Positions 8,652 to 16,129 of a DNA stretch of 23,826 nucleotides are shown here, one piece after another. The position numbers and the translations under genes are program-made. The DNA lies in NCBI GenBank assembly GCA_050260935.1, contig JBLNCU010000135.1:1-23826 (forward strand). The letters are read 5' to 3'. This stretch comes from UBA8346 sp050260935. Lineage in GTDB: Bacteria; Bacillota; UBA4882; UBA8346. Positions within the stretch are counted from its first letter, which is position 1. The number at the start of each line of letters is the position of its first letter. The notes below the pieces were generated by a model that saw nothing but the letters and a program-made list of their open reading frames with translations, ran no database searches and was not told the DNA's origin.

Positions 8652-8868
8652 AAAATTGGCTGCTATAAAGAGAGCAAGCGGGAAACAAATAGTTAAAGAA
8701 TATTTAACAAAATTGTAACATTATATTTTGACTATGTAAAGGCCTATAACGGAAATCTTAAGCAAGATTTACCATTAAGCAGTTCAAGTCGAAAACAAAA
8801 ATTTAGAAAAAACCCTATAATTTGGCTATATGGACATGATTTTATTGTCGCTTCATCTTTCATATGGC

Positions 8869-8897
8869 TTGACATCTGTTCCGGCGATTGATATACT
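8869..8897 (+). promoter_or_regulatory. Sigma-A promoter of tRNA-Gln
   Basis: A perfect -35 TTGACA (8869-8874), an ideal 17-nt spacer and the -10 TATACT (8892-8897) place the start near 8904, about ten bases before the mature tRNA 5' end. The near-consensus strength is typical of stable RNA genes. Confidence 0.9.
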
Positions 8898-8913
8898 ATA
8901 TTTTGCATTGTAC

Positions 8914-8989
8914 TGGGGCGTAGCCAAGTTGGTAAGGCACGGGACTTTGACTCCCGCATGCGTTGGTTCGAGTCCAGCCGCCCCAGCCA
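8914..8989 (+). tRNA. tRNA-Gln (anticodon TTG)
   Basis: A full cloverleaf folds. The acceptor stem pairs TGGGGCG (8914-8920) with CGCCCCA (8979-8985), followed by discriminator G and an encoded CCA (8987-8989). The anticodon stem pairs CGGGA with TCCCG around the loop CTTTGAC, giving anticodon TTG (8947-8949), which reads CAA and by wobble CAG. The T arm carries GGTTCGAGTCC. It has its own consensus promoter just upstream and an intrinsic terminator just downstream, so it is a single-gene unit, although read-through could feed glmU. It sits between the divergent glycogen operon and glmU. Confidence 0.97.
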
Positions 8990-9002
8990 AGTTTATGCGT
9001 AT

Positions 9003-9027
9003 AAGAACTCCTAAGAGTTCTTTTTTT
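9003..9027 (+). terminator. Rho-independent terminator after tRNA-Gln
   Basis: A perfect 8-bp stem, AAGAACTC (9003-9010) with GAGTTCTT (9015-9022), closes a CTAA loop. The T-run continues to 9027. It follows the tRNA by 13 nt and precedes glmU by about 80 nt. Confidence 0.9.
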
Positions 9028-9109
9028 AGCGCTTTTAGACAGGAAACATGTGGCGGTTTTGGACCTAACTACATATAAAACAGGAGATAGAGCGAAGGGG
9101 GGAATCATT

Positions 9110-10486
9110 TTGCCGGAGCTAACATCGCTTATTTTAGCAGCCGGACAGGGAACACGCATGAAGTCGAGGTTCCCGAAAGTTCTCCACCCGTTACTAGGCC
9201 GCCCGATGCTTCAATATGTTGTTGACGCCGCTTTTGGGGCGGGTTCGTCCAAAGTAATTGTGGTGGTCGGTTTTGAAGGGCAACAGGTTATAGACAGTAT
9301 TGGCGAAGGTTTACAGTATATATGGCAGCGGGAACAATTGGGCACCGGCCACGCCGTCATGATGGCTCAGGAGACTTTGGCCGGGCTTTCCGGAGATTTG
9401 TTGGTCTTATACGGGGATACTCCGTTATTACGGGTTGAAACCATTGAACAACTGGTAGCTTTAAAACGGAGCCGGCAAGGGGCGGCGGCGGTGCTCACCA
9501 CCAAGATGGCTGATCCTACCGGTTACGGCCGGATAATTCGGGACGCCTCAGGCAATATTACCGCTATTGTTGAGGATAAGGACGCTAATGCCGGGCAAAA
9601 AGCGATTACCGAAGTAAACACCGGGGTTTATTGCTTTGAGATCAAGCTCCTTCTTGAAGCCTTAAAGGAAATTACCCCCCGTAACGCCCAGGGGGAATAC
9701 TATCTCACCGATGTATTCAAGGTCTTTGTCCAAAAGGGCTTGCAAGTCGCCGGACTTTTAATCAATGATGCCGAAGAGGTTATGGGGCCGAACGACCGGG
9801 TTCAATTAGCCAATACGGAAAGCTTCCTCAAACAAGCCATTAATCAAAAATGGATGAGGCAAGGGGTAAGTATCGAGGACCCTGCTTTTACCTATATCGG
9901 GCCGGAGGTAACCATCGGCCGCGATACTACAATTCTCCCGGGAACCTTTCTTTTGGGAAAGACCATAATAGGCGAAAATTGTACCATTGGCCCACATACC
10001 AGAATTATCGACTCCTCAATCGGGGCGGGTACCACCGTTCAATTCAGCCAGATTATTGAGGCGGAGTTGGGTGACGGGAATAATATCGGGCCTTATGCTT
10101 ATCTCCGTCCCGGGACTAAAAGCGCTGAAAAAGTTAAAATCGGTGATTTCGTAGAGATCAAAAATGCCCAAATAGGTAAAGGAAGTAAGGTACCCCACCT
10201 TACTTATCTCGGTGACACCGAAGTCGGCTCCGGCGTGAATATTGGGGCGGGGACCATCACCTGCAACTACGATGGGGTCAACAAATTCCGGACTATTATT
10301 AAAGACGGCGCCTTTATCGGGAGTAATGCCAATCTAGTGGCGCCGGTGGCAATCGGGACCGGGGCGACCGTAGGGGCGGGATCGACCATCACCAAAGATG
10401 TGCCGGATAAAGCTTTGGCCATTGCCAGAAGCAAGCAGGAGTTAAAGCTGGATTGGAAATCCCCCCGGGAGCGCGCCGGCAAGTGA
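9110..10486 (+). CDS. glmU: Bifunctional UDP-GlcNAc pyrophosphorylase / glucosamine-1-phosphate acetyltransferase
   Basis: GlmU acetylates glucosamine-1-phosphate and then uridylates it to UDP-GlcNAc, the precursor of peptidoglycan and teichoic acid linkage units. The 458 residues match the usual length of about 456. The N-terminal pyrophosphorylase domain opens with LILAAGQGTRMKSRFPKVLH and contains YGDTPLL. The C-terminal left-handed beta-helix carries hexapeptide repeats and the acetyltransferase segment RPGTK...VPHLTYLGD, with the catalytic His. A longer in-frame reading from a GTG at 9050 exists. The TTG at 9110 is preferred because AAGGGGGGAA lies 6-7 nt upstream and family members start at this point. 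It keeps the spoVG-glmU neighbourhood of Bacillus, but with inserted genes upstream and no prs downstream. No convincing promoter of its own is visible. Confidence 0.96.
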   Translation: MPELTSLILAAGQGTRMKSRFPKVLHPLLGRPMLQYVVDAAFGAGSSKVIVVVGFEGQQVIDSIGEGLQYIWQREQLGTGHAVMMAQETLAGLSGDLLVLYGDTPLLRVETIEQLVALKRSRQGAAAVLTTKMADPTGYGRIIRDASGNITAIVEDKDANAGQKAITEVNTGVYCFEIKLLLEALKEITPRNAQGEYYLTDVFKVFVQKGLQVAGLLINDAEEVMGPNDRVQLANTESFLKQAINQKWMRQGVSIEDPAFTYIGPEVTIGRDTTILPGTFLLGKTIIGENCTIGPHTRIIDSSIGAGTTVQFSQIIEAELGDGNNIGPYAYLRPGTKSAEKVKIGDFVEIKNAQIGKGSKVPHLTYLGDTEVGSGVNIGAGTITCNYDGVNKFRTIIKDGAFIGSNANLVAPVAIGTGATVGAGSTITKDVPDKALAIARSKQELKLDWKSPRERAGK

Positions 10487-10501
10487 AATCAAGATAAGCA
10501 G

Positions 10502-10530
10502 TTTACAATATTGGGTGGGAATGTTATAAT
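10502..10530 (+). promoter_or_regulatory. Sigma-A promoter of the L25/Ctc gene
   Basis: TTTACA (10502-10507) is followed after exactly 17 nt by TATAAT (10525-10530), with an extended -10 TG at 10522-10523. The start would be near 10537, giving a leader of about 70 nt. It separates the L25-pth block from glmU. In B. subtilis ctc is known for sigma-B control, whereas this element looks vegetative. Confidence 0.88.
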
Positions 10531-10605
10531 GTGAGCGAACTTTTCTAAAGATCACTGTTTAAATATTAAATATTTCTTGATGGACATTTAAGGAGGAATT
10601 TTTCA

Positions 10606-11259
10606 ATGGAGTTCTCATTGGCGGCATCTGTCCGGGAGGAGCTTGGCAAGGAAAAAGTAGTCAAGCTTCGCCGAAAAGGGGAAATCCCTGCGGTTATGTA
10701 TGGGGAAGGCAAAGGAACCGAGCATCTTACCATTAATTCACATGATATTCAGATGCTTTTCCTTAAAGGCGGGGCCAGTAAATTAATAACCTTAAAGATT
10801 AAAAAAGGCAAAAAAGAGGAGCCGGAGCATGTCCTGGTCAAGGATTACCAACGGCATCCCCTGAAAGGCAGCTTGATGCATGTTGACTTTCTTAGGGTTT
10901 CGATGGATCACCCGGTTACGGTGAAAACCCCCGTTCATTTGGTGAATGAAGAGAAACGGACTAATGACGGAGCTATTCTGGAACAAGTTCTTCATGAACT
11001 TGAGGTTACTTGTTTACCGGCTAATATTCCGGACCGGATTTCGGTGGATGTAAGTAAATTAACCTTGGGCGCCGGAATCCATGTCAAGGATCTTTCTATG
11101 CCTGAGGGTGTTAAAGTGTTAAATCCGCCGGAAGAGGTAGTGGTCCTTGCCGCTTCACCGACAGTGACCGCGGAACCGACTCCTGCCGTTTCTGCGGAAG
11201 CTGCTGCTGAACCCGAGGCCGTCGGCGCTAAGAAAGAAGAAACCAAAGAAACAAAATAA
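10606..11259 (+). CDS. rplY: Ribosomal protein bL25, long Ctc form
   Basis: A 217-residue bL25 of the Ctc (TL5-like) type, which binds 5S rRNA in the large subunit. The N-terminal L25 domain (about 1-90) includes RRKGEIPAVMYGEGKGTEHLTI and VLVKDYQRHPLKGSLMHVDF. It is followed by the Ctc C-terminal beta domain (about 95-185, with LVNEEKRTNDGAILEQVLHELEV and HVKDLSMPEGV). A low-complexity Ala/Glu/Pro/Lys tail fills about the last 35 residues. The ATG at 10606 is preceded by AAGGAGGAA. It has its own sigma-A promoter, and pth follows after 39 nt, so the pair is probably cotranscribed. In Bacillus the prs gene lies directly upstream, but not here. Confidence 0.95.
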   Translation: MEFSLAASVREELGKEKVVKLRRKGEIPAVMYGEGKGTEHLTINSHDIQMLFLKGGASKLITLKIKKGKKEEPEHVLVKDYQRHPLKGSLMHVDFLRVSMDHPVTVKTPVHLVNEEKRTNDGAILEQVLHELEVTCLPANIPDRISVDVSKLTLGAGIHVKDLSMPEGVKVLNPPEEVVVLAASPTVTAEPTPAVSAEAAAEPEAVGAKKEETKETK

Positions 11260-11298
11260 ACCAAATAGTGTTATTGTTTCCCCGGTGGGGGTGTAAGA

Positions 11299-11856
11299 TT
11301 GTTTTGTATAGCTGGACTGGGAAATCCCGGCATCCAATATCAAGAGACCCGGCATAACGCCGGGTTTTTGGTGATCGAGCGGATTGCCGAAAAGTCCGGG
11401 ATTGCTGTTAATAAAAAAGGTTTTCAGAGTATGTACGGTAAAGGGGTTGTAGAAGGCAACGAGTTGTTTCTGGTTAAACCACAAACATTCATGAACCTCA
11501 GCGGCCAGGCAGTATCCGCTTTATTGGCTTATCTTAAGCTACCACTGGAGCGGATATTGGTGGTCTACGACGATCTGGATTTGCCTTTGGGAAAACTGCG
11601 ATTCCGGCTTTCCGGCAGTTCCGGCGGGCATAAGGGGATGGCTTCGATCATCGAGGCGATTGGGAGCAGCGATATCCCGCGGCTTAGAGTGGGAATTGGC
11701 CGGCCGCCGGATAATCAAGATGTTGTCGACTATGTGCTCAAACCGTTCTGCGGCCCGGAAAAGGAAATTTTCAGCCAAAGTATTGAACGGGCTGCCGAGG
11801 CGGCGACTTTTTTTGTAACCAAAGGTCCGGGTTATGTTGCGAACCATTTGAGTTAA
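11299..11856 (+). CDS. pth: Peptidyl-tRNA hydrolase
   Basis: Pth releases tRNA from peptidyl-tRNAs that drop off ribosomes. The 185-residue protein shows all core motifs: IAGLGNPGIQY with N9, TRHNAGF with catalytic H19, KPQTFMNLSG, VVYDDLDLPLGKLR and RVGIGRPP. The stretch SSGGHKGMAS has Lys where Escherichia coli has the substrate-contacting Asn (GGHNG). I believe this change also occurs in other Bacillota, so it need not mean loss of function. The start is a TTG at 11299 with GGTGGGGGTG upstream, and it gives the standard family N-terminus. The gene follows L25 by 39 nt, as in Bacillus (ctc-spoVC). No terminator is visible after it. Confidence 0.96.
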   Translation: MFCIAGLGNPGIQYQETRHNAGFLVIERIAEKSGIAVNKKGFQSMYGKGVVEGNELFLVKPQTFMNLSGQAVSALLAYLKLPLERILVVYDDLDLPLGKLRFRLSGSSGGHKGMASIIEAIGSSDIPRLRVGIGRPPDNQDVVDYVLKPFCGPEKEIFSQSIERAAEAATFFVTKGPGYVANHLS

Positions 11857-11869
11857 TTGTTATGTTTTA

Positions 11870-12039
11870 TCAAGCTTATAGAATTAAGGAGCCAGGAGCC
11901 GGAATTCAGAATGATGTATCTAATCATTCGGGGTCATCCACTTGCCGGCAATTAAAGAATGGAAATTGGGAGAGATAGTACAGGTAGCCTATATTAAGGT
12001 TTTATTCTGGTTCCTGGATTCTAACGCAGTTAAGCTTGA
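11870..12039. repeat. Imperfect inverted-repeat element between pth and the PrsW-like gene
   Basis: Outer arms TCAAGCTTA (11870-11878) and TAAGCTTGA (12031-12039) are perfectly inverted. Inner arms CCAGGAGCCGGAAT (11892-11905) and the complement of 12004-12017 match at 12 of 14 bases. A separate perfect 7-bp hairpin lies inside the left part (11909-11929). The spacing suggests a degenerate 170-bp MITE-like or structured-RNA element. AAGCTT is itself palindromic, which weakens the outer match. No transposase is nearby. Confidence 0.35.
11966..11995 (+). promoter_or_regulatory. Possible promoter of the PrsW-like gene
   Basis: TTGGGA (11966-11971) and TATATT (11990-11995) are separated by 18 nt, giving four and five consensus matches. 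A start near 12002 would create a leader of about 95 nt containing the hairpin at 12058-12097. The match is modest. Confidence 0.3.
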
Positions 12040-12057
12040 ATACATATAGACACATAG

Positions 12058-12097
12058 CCCGAATAATTACCCCGGTTTAGGGTAATGATATTTCGGG
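12058..12097 (+). promoter_or_regulatory. Hairpin abutting the start codon of the PrsW-like gene
   Basis: An inner perfect 7-bp stem, ATTACCC (12066-12072) with GGGTAAT (12080-12086), is extended by CCCGAA (12058-12063) pairing with TTCGGG (12092-12097). Two to five unpaired bases lie between them on the two sides. The outer strand ends exactly at the base before the ATG at 12098. No good Shine-Dalgarno sequence is free outside the structure, and AGGGT (12079-12083) is buried in it. It may limit or control translation. Confidence 0.45.
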
Positions 12098-12493
12098 ATG
12101 AAGCTTATTATAGCCGGTTGGATAGCCATCGGCTTGGCCTTACTTTGGGACCGGGTTTTATATTTCTGCGGGGTAAATGAAACACTGCGGGTGGGAATTT
12201 TGGCGCCGCTCGGTGAAGAATTTTTGAAATGGGGCGTTTCATTTTACTATCAGCTCAGTCCATTGTTTTTGTATGCTTTTTTCGGTCTCGGCGAGGGGAT
12301 CTATGAACTAATCCACAGCAATAAACCTCTTAAATGGTTTCTGGTTCCGGCAGGCGTATTGCAGCACACCGCTTTCGGCACATTTTTCCTATTTAAAATG
12401 CCGGTATGGTTAAGTCTATCCTTAGCCATCGTCAGTCATCTCTTTTGGAATGGCATGATTTTACGACGCCATAGTTGGCGGCGTTTTAAATAA
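12098..12493 (+). CDS. Small PrsW/CPBP-like polytopic membrane protein, putative intramembrane protease
   Basis: A 131-residue protein with about four hydrophobic segments (near 3-23, 46-68, 80-99 and 102-122) and a basic tail RRHSWRRFK. It carries the ordered polar motifs of the PrsW/CPBP-type membrane protease group: PLGEEFLKW (E40, E41, K44), FGLGEGIYE (E66, E70), QHTAFG (H90) and SHLFWNG (H114, N118). Known PrsW cleaves the anti-sigma factor RsiW in Bacillus and is larger, about 220 residues, so this would be a minimal version. The assignment rests on motif order and is tentative. It sits between pth and mfd, where Bacillus has fin, but shares nothing visible with Fin. Only one plausible start exists, because an in-frame stop lies at 12086. 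Ribosome binding is weak and possibly masked by a hairpin. Substrate unknown. Confidence 0.6.
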   Translation: MKLIIAGWIAIGLALLWDRVLYFCGVNETLRVGILAPLGEEFLKWGVSFYYQLSPLFLYAFFGLGEGIYELIHSNKPLKWFLVPAGVLQHTAFGTFFLFKMPVWLSLSLAIVSHLFWNGMILRRHSWRRFK

Positions 12494-12539
12494 TAAATAG
12501 AGCAGCTAATGATGAAGATGAATGTGATAGAAATTCAAA

Positions 12540-12568
12540 TTAAGTGACACTTCTGAATAATATATAAT
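12540..12568 (+). promoter_or_regulatory. Possible sigma-A promoter of mfd
   Basis: A perfect -10 TATAAT (12563-12568) has a poor -35 TTAAGT (12540-12545) at 17 nt. The leader contains a 6-bp hairpin, AGGGCT (12581-12586) with AGCCCT (12597-12602), just before the mfd ribosome binding site. Confidence 0.4.
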
Positions 12569-12628
12569 ACCCTTTATCTCAGGGCTCACCAACGTAAGCC
12601 CTATTAGGCATTGCATCAGGAGGATCTG

Positions 12629-15600
12629 ATGAGGGAATTACTGCAAGATTTAACAACATACCCGGAATTTAAACAAGTTATGGAGCATTTTAACCGGGGG
12701 GACCAGGATTTATTAACCGGAATCAGCGGCACCCAAAAATCAATGGCTTTAGCAGGTCTTATTAAAGAGGAGGCTGGCCGATTTCTGGTAATCAGTTATA
12801 ATAACAGCCAGGCCTTCCGGATGGCCTCCGACCTTGAAAGCTTACTAGGGCCGGAATTGGTCGCCTACTTTCCCGGTAACGAGTTGCTGCCGCACGAAGA
12901 GGCCTATGAGCCGGAGGTAACCGCCCAAAGAGTGGAGACGCTCGGCCGGATCATTCAAGGGGAAAGACTGGTAGTGGTTACATCATGGGAGGGTTTACAA
13001 CGCCGCCTGATACCTCCGGGCAGGTTTCGGGAATTTACCGCCTCCCTGGAACTAGGGGCCGAATATTCAGTGGATGATTTGTTGATGATGTTGGCCCGGA
13101 TGGGGTATGAGCGGGTCGATCAGGTGCAATCTATCGGCCAATTCAGTAAACGCGGAGATTTAGTCGATATATTTCCTTTAAACCGGGAGGAACCGGTCCG
13201 GATTGAGTTTTTTGGGGATGAGGTGGATTCGATCCGCAGTTTTAATATAGAAGATCAGATTTCCACCGCTTCTTTGAATAAGGTATTGATTCTCCCCGCC
13301 AGGGAAGGCCTTTGGCGCCAGGAAGAATTCGATCAATCCCGGGGCCTGATCCAGGCTGATCTGGAAAAACAAGCCGCCAAATTAGAGGATATCGGACGGG
13401 TAAATGAGGCTGAAAGCCTACGCGACCGGATTGGGGAAGCGCTGGAAAGGCTGGCCGCCGGCCACCAATTGGCTGGAGCCGACCAGTTCCTGCCATGGAT
13501 TGTTCCCGGTCTGGTGACATTATTGGATTACCTGCCGGGCGCCAGGGTTATACTGGATGAGCCGATCCGGGGCAGAGATTCGTATCATTCCTTAATGGAG
13601 GAGAATGCCTCCATTATGAGTAATTTTTTGGAAAAAGGGGTTATTCTTCCGAAAGAACAGGAAATCTTACTGGATCCGGCCGATTTGGAGAAAGCGATTT
13701 GGGTAAAAAAGCCCTGGTCGATTTCGCTTTTAGCCAAAACACCCAAAGGGCTGTCGCCGGATCATACTTTGACGCTCCCTTTTAAAACACCGCCCACTTT
13801 TCACGGCAAGCTGGAAATGCTTTCCAATGAAATCAACCTCTGGATCAGGGACCGCCGGGTTATTATTTTGGCAATCGCCATGAAGGATAAAGCCCGGCGC
13901 CTAAAGGAAGTATTAAGGGAACAGGGAATAGCCTCAAATTTAGTTGAAGACCAATCCCAACTGACTCTTACCCCCGGCTCAGTCAAGATCCTGGTGGCGG
14001 ATCTGGAGTCGGGCCTAGAATGGGCGCCCGGTAAAATAATAATTCTCACCGAGACGGAGATCTACGGCAGACAAAAAAAGAAATACCAGGCCCGGTTTGA
14101 ACAGGAAGGGATTAAAATCAGTTCCTTTACCGATCTTAAAGCCGGGGACTATGTGGTTCATATCAATCATGGCATTGGCCGGTATATGGGAATCGAGACC
14201 CTGGAGATCGCCGGCGGGCACCGCGACTATCTGCGTATTGAGTACGCCGGCGAAGACCGGTTATTTGTTCCGACCGATCAGGTAAATTTAATCCAGAAGT
14301 TTATCGGGGTGGAGGATTCCCCACCGAAAGTCAACAAGCTGGGCGGCACTGACTGGCAAAAGGTCAAAAACCGGGTGAAAGAATCCTTGCGGGACATGGC
14401 CGATGGCCTGCTCCAACTATACGCCCAGAGGGAAATTACCCCGGGCTACGTTTTTGCCCCGGATACCATCTGGCAGCATGAATTTGAAGAGGCCTTTTTT
14501 TACGAAGAAACCCCCGACCAAGTCCGGGCGGTCCAAGAGATCAAAAACGATATGGAACGGGCCAAACCGATGGATCGTTTACTCTGCGGCGACGTTGGTT
14601 ACGGCAAAACCGAAGTGGCGATGCGGGCCGCCTTTAAGGCCATCATGAGCGGGAAACAAGTCGGGGTGTTGGTTCCGACCACTATTCTGGCCCAGCAACA
14701 TTTTTTAACCTTCCGGGAGAGGTTTGCCGGATTTCCGGTTAATATCAAGGTTTTAAGTAGGTTTCAGACCGCCAGGGAGCAAACGGAGGTAATTGAGGGC
14801 CTGCTGACAGGGGAAGTTGATCTGGTAATCGGCACCCACCGTTTGATCTCCGCCGATGTTCATTTTAAGGACTTGGGCCTGTTAATTGTCGATGAGGAGC
14901 AGCGTTTCGGCGTGGCTCATAAGGAGAAATTAAAGGAATTCCGGAAAAACGTGGACGTCTTGACCCTGACCGCCACGCCTATCCCGCGGACCCTTCACAT
15001 GTCACTGGCGGGTATCCGTGATATCAGTATTATCGAGACCCCTCCTCAAGGCCGGTACCCAATACGCACCCATGTCCTGGAGTATAATGAGGAGGTAATC
15101 CGGGAAGCCATCCAGCGGGAGCTCGACCGTAACGGCCAGGTGTATTTCGTTTATAACCGGGTGGAGACCATCGATAAAATGGCTTCATATATTCAAAACT
15201 TGCTTCCCAAGGCCAGGATAGCCGTTGCCCACGGTCAAATGGATGAAGATCAACTGGAACGGGTAATGCTTGATTTTTACGATAACCAGGCCGATATTCT
15301 GGTTTGCACCACTATTATCGAAACCGGACTGGATATTCCCAATGTTAACACTCTGATTGTATATGATGCCGAAAGATTTGGCCTGGCCCAGTTATACCAG
15401 TTACGCGGCAGGGTCGGCCGGAGCAACCGGATTGCCCATGCGTATTTTTGCTACCGTAAGGACAAGGTTTTAACGGAGAACGCCGAGAAAAGGCTGGCTG
15501 CCATCAAGGAATTTACCGAATTAGGTTCCGGTTTTAAAATCGCGATGCGGGATTTAGAAATTAGGGGGGCTGGAAATCTATTGGGTCCGGAGCAACACGG

Positions 15601-16129
15601 GCAGATCGCGGCGGTTGGTTTTGAGCTGTATTGCCGGTTGCTGGATGAGGCGATCCGGGAGAAAAGGGGCGAAGTAGCTCCGGAACTGCCCGAACCGGTG
15701 GTGGAGATCCCATTTGACGCCTATATCCCCACTCAATACATCTCCGACAGCAAGCAGAAGGTGGAAATTTACAAAAAAATCGCCAATGCCAGCTCACTAG
15801 CGGCAGTGGAATTAGTTAACGACGAGATCGTCGACAGGTTTGGAACGGAGCCCCAGGCGGTTCTCAATTTGATCGATATTGCCAGAATCAAGGCCTGGGC
15901 TAAACAGATAGGATTCGCCTCTATTTCCAAGGAAAAAAACGAAATCATCGGAAAACTGCACCAGGGGTTGGCGGCCGATTACGAGAAGGTATTATTGGTG
16001 CTGCAAAAATACAGAGGTCATTTCCGCTATCAAACCGGCAGACCACCGATCTTCCGCTGGAAGGTCAGTCTTTCGGAAGCGGAAACCTTAAAAATGTTGA
16101 TTCATTCATTAGAGTTGCTTGGAAAGTAG
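12629..16129 (+). CDS. mfd: Transcription-repair coupling factor Mfd
   Basis: Mfd removes RNA polymerase stalled at DNA lesions and recruits UvrA. The product of 1166 residues has the usual full length. In order it shows the UvrB-like N-terminal module (through about 330) and the RNA-polymerase-interacting CarD-like domain (about 495-560, LKAGDYVVHINHGIGRYMGIE). The SF2 translocase follows, with Walker A GDVGYGKTE near 652, DEEQ near 754, TATPIPRTLHM, and TTIIETGLDIPNVNT with QLRGRVGRS. The C-terminal TRCF domain ends the protein (PYIPTQYISDSKQKVEIYK-like segment near 1030-1050). An in-frame TTG at 12611 would add six residues. The ATG at 12629 is used because AGGAGGA ends a few bases before it. 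It keeps the pth-x-mfd-spoVT order of Bacillus. Its last 65 nt overlap a small antisense reading frame. Confidence 0.97.
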   Translation: MRELLQDLTTYPEFKQVMEHFNRGDQDLLTGISGTQKSMALAGLIKEEAGRFLVISYNNSQAFRMASDLESLLGPELVAYFPGNELLPHEEAYEPEVTAQRVETLGRIIQGERLVVVTSWEGLQRRLIPPGRFREFTASLELGAEYSVDDLLMMLARMGYERVDQVQSIGQFSKRGDLVDIFPLNREEPVRIEFFGDEVDSIRSFNIEDQISTASLNKVLILPAREGLWRQEEFDQSRGLIQADLEKQAAKLEDIGRVNEAESLRDRIGEALERLAAGHQLAGADQFLPWIVPGLVTLLDYLPGARVILDEPIRGRDSYHSLMEENASIMSNFLEKGVILPKEQEILLDPADLEKAIWVKKPWSISLLAKTPKGLSPDHTLTLPFKTPPTFHGKLEMLSNEINLWIRDRRVIILAIAMKDKARRLKEVLREQGIASNLVEDQSQLTLTPGSVKILVADLESGLEWAPGKIIILTETEIYGRQKKKYQARFEQEGIKISSFTDLKAGDYVVHINHGIGRYMGIETLEIAGGHRDYLRIEYAGEDRLFVPTDQVNLIQKFIGVEDSPPKVNKLGGTDWQKVKNRVKESLRDMADGLLQLYAQREITPGYVFAPDTIWQHEFEEAFFYEETPDQVRAVQEIKNDMERAKPMDRLLCGDVGYGKTEVAMRAAFKAIMSGKQVGVLVPTTILAQQHFLTFRERFAGFPVNIKVLSRFQTAREQTEVIEGLLTGEVDLVIGTHRLISADVHFKDLGLLIVDEEQRFGVAHKEKLKEFRKNVDVLTLTATPIPRTLHMSLAGIRDISIIETPPQGRYPIRTHVLEYNEEVIREAIQRELDRNGQVYFVYNRVETIDKMASYIQNLLPKARIAVAHGQMDEDQLERVMLDFYDNQADILVCTTIIETGLDIPNVNTLIVYDAERFGLAQLYQLRGRVGRSNRIAHAYFCYRKDKVLTENAEKRLAAIKEFTELGSGFKIAMRDLEIRGAGNLLGPEQHGQIAAVGFELYCRLLDEAIREKRGEVAPELPEPVVEIPFDAYIPTQYISDSKQKVEIYKKIANASSLAAVELVNDEIVDRFGTEPQAVLNLIDIARIKAWAKQIGFASISKEKNEIIGKLHQGLAADYEKVLLVLQKYRGHFRYQTGRPPIFRWKVSLSEAETLKMLIHSLELLGK

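Larger units (their letters stand above)
8530..8868. other. AT-rich intergenic regulatory region between glgB and tRNA-Gln
   Basis: This divergent 339-nt gap holds no credible coding region. Visible items are a plus-strand promoter-like element at 8624-8651, an imperfect CcpA-site-like sequence at 8576-8588, a perfect 7-bp hairpin with AAGC loop at 8753-8770, and a minus-strand TATAAT (complement 8720-8725) with a poor -35. The glycogen operon promoter is expected here but cannot be fixed with confidence. Confidence 0.6.
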
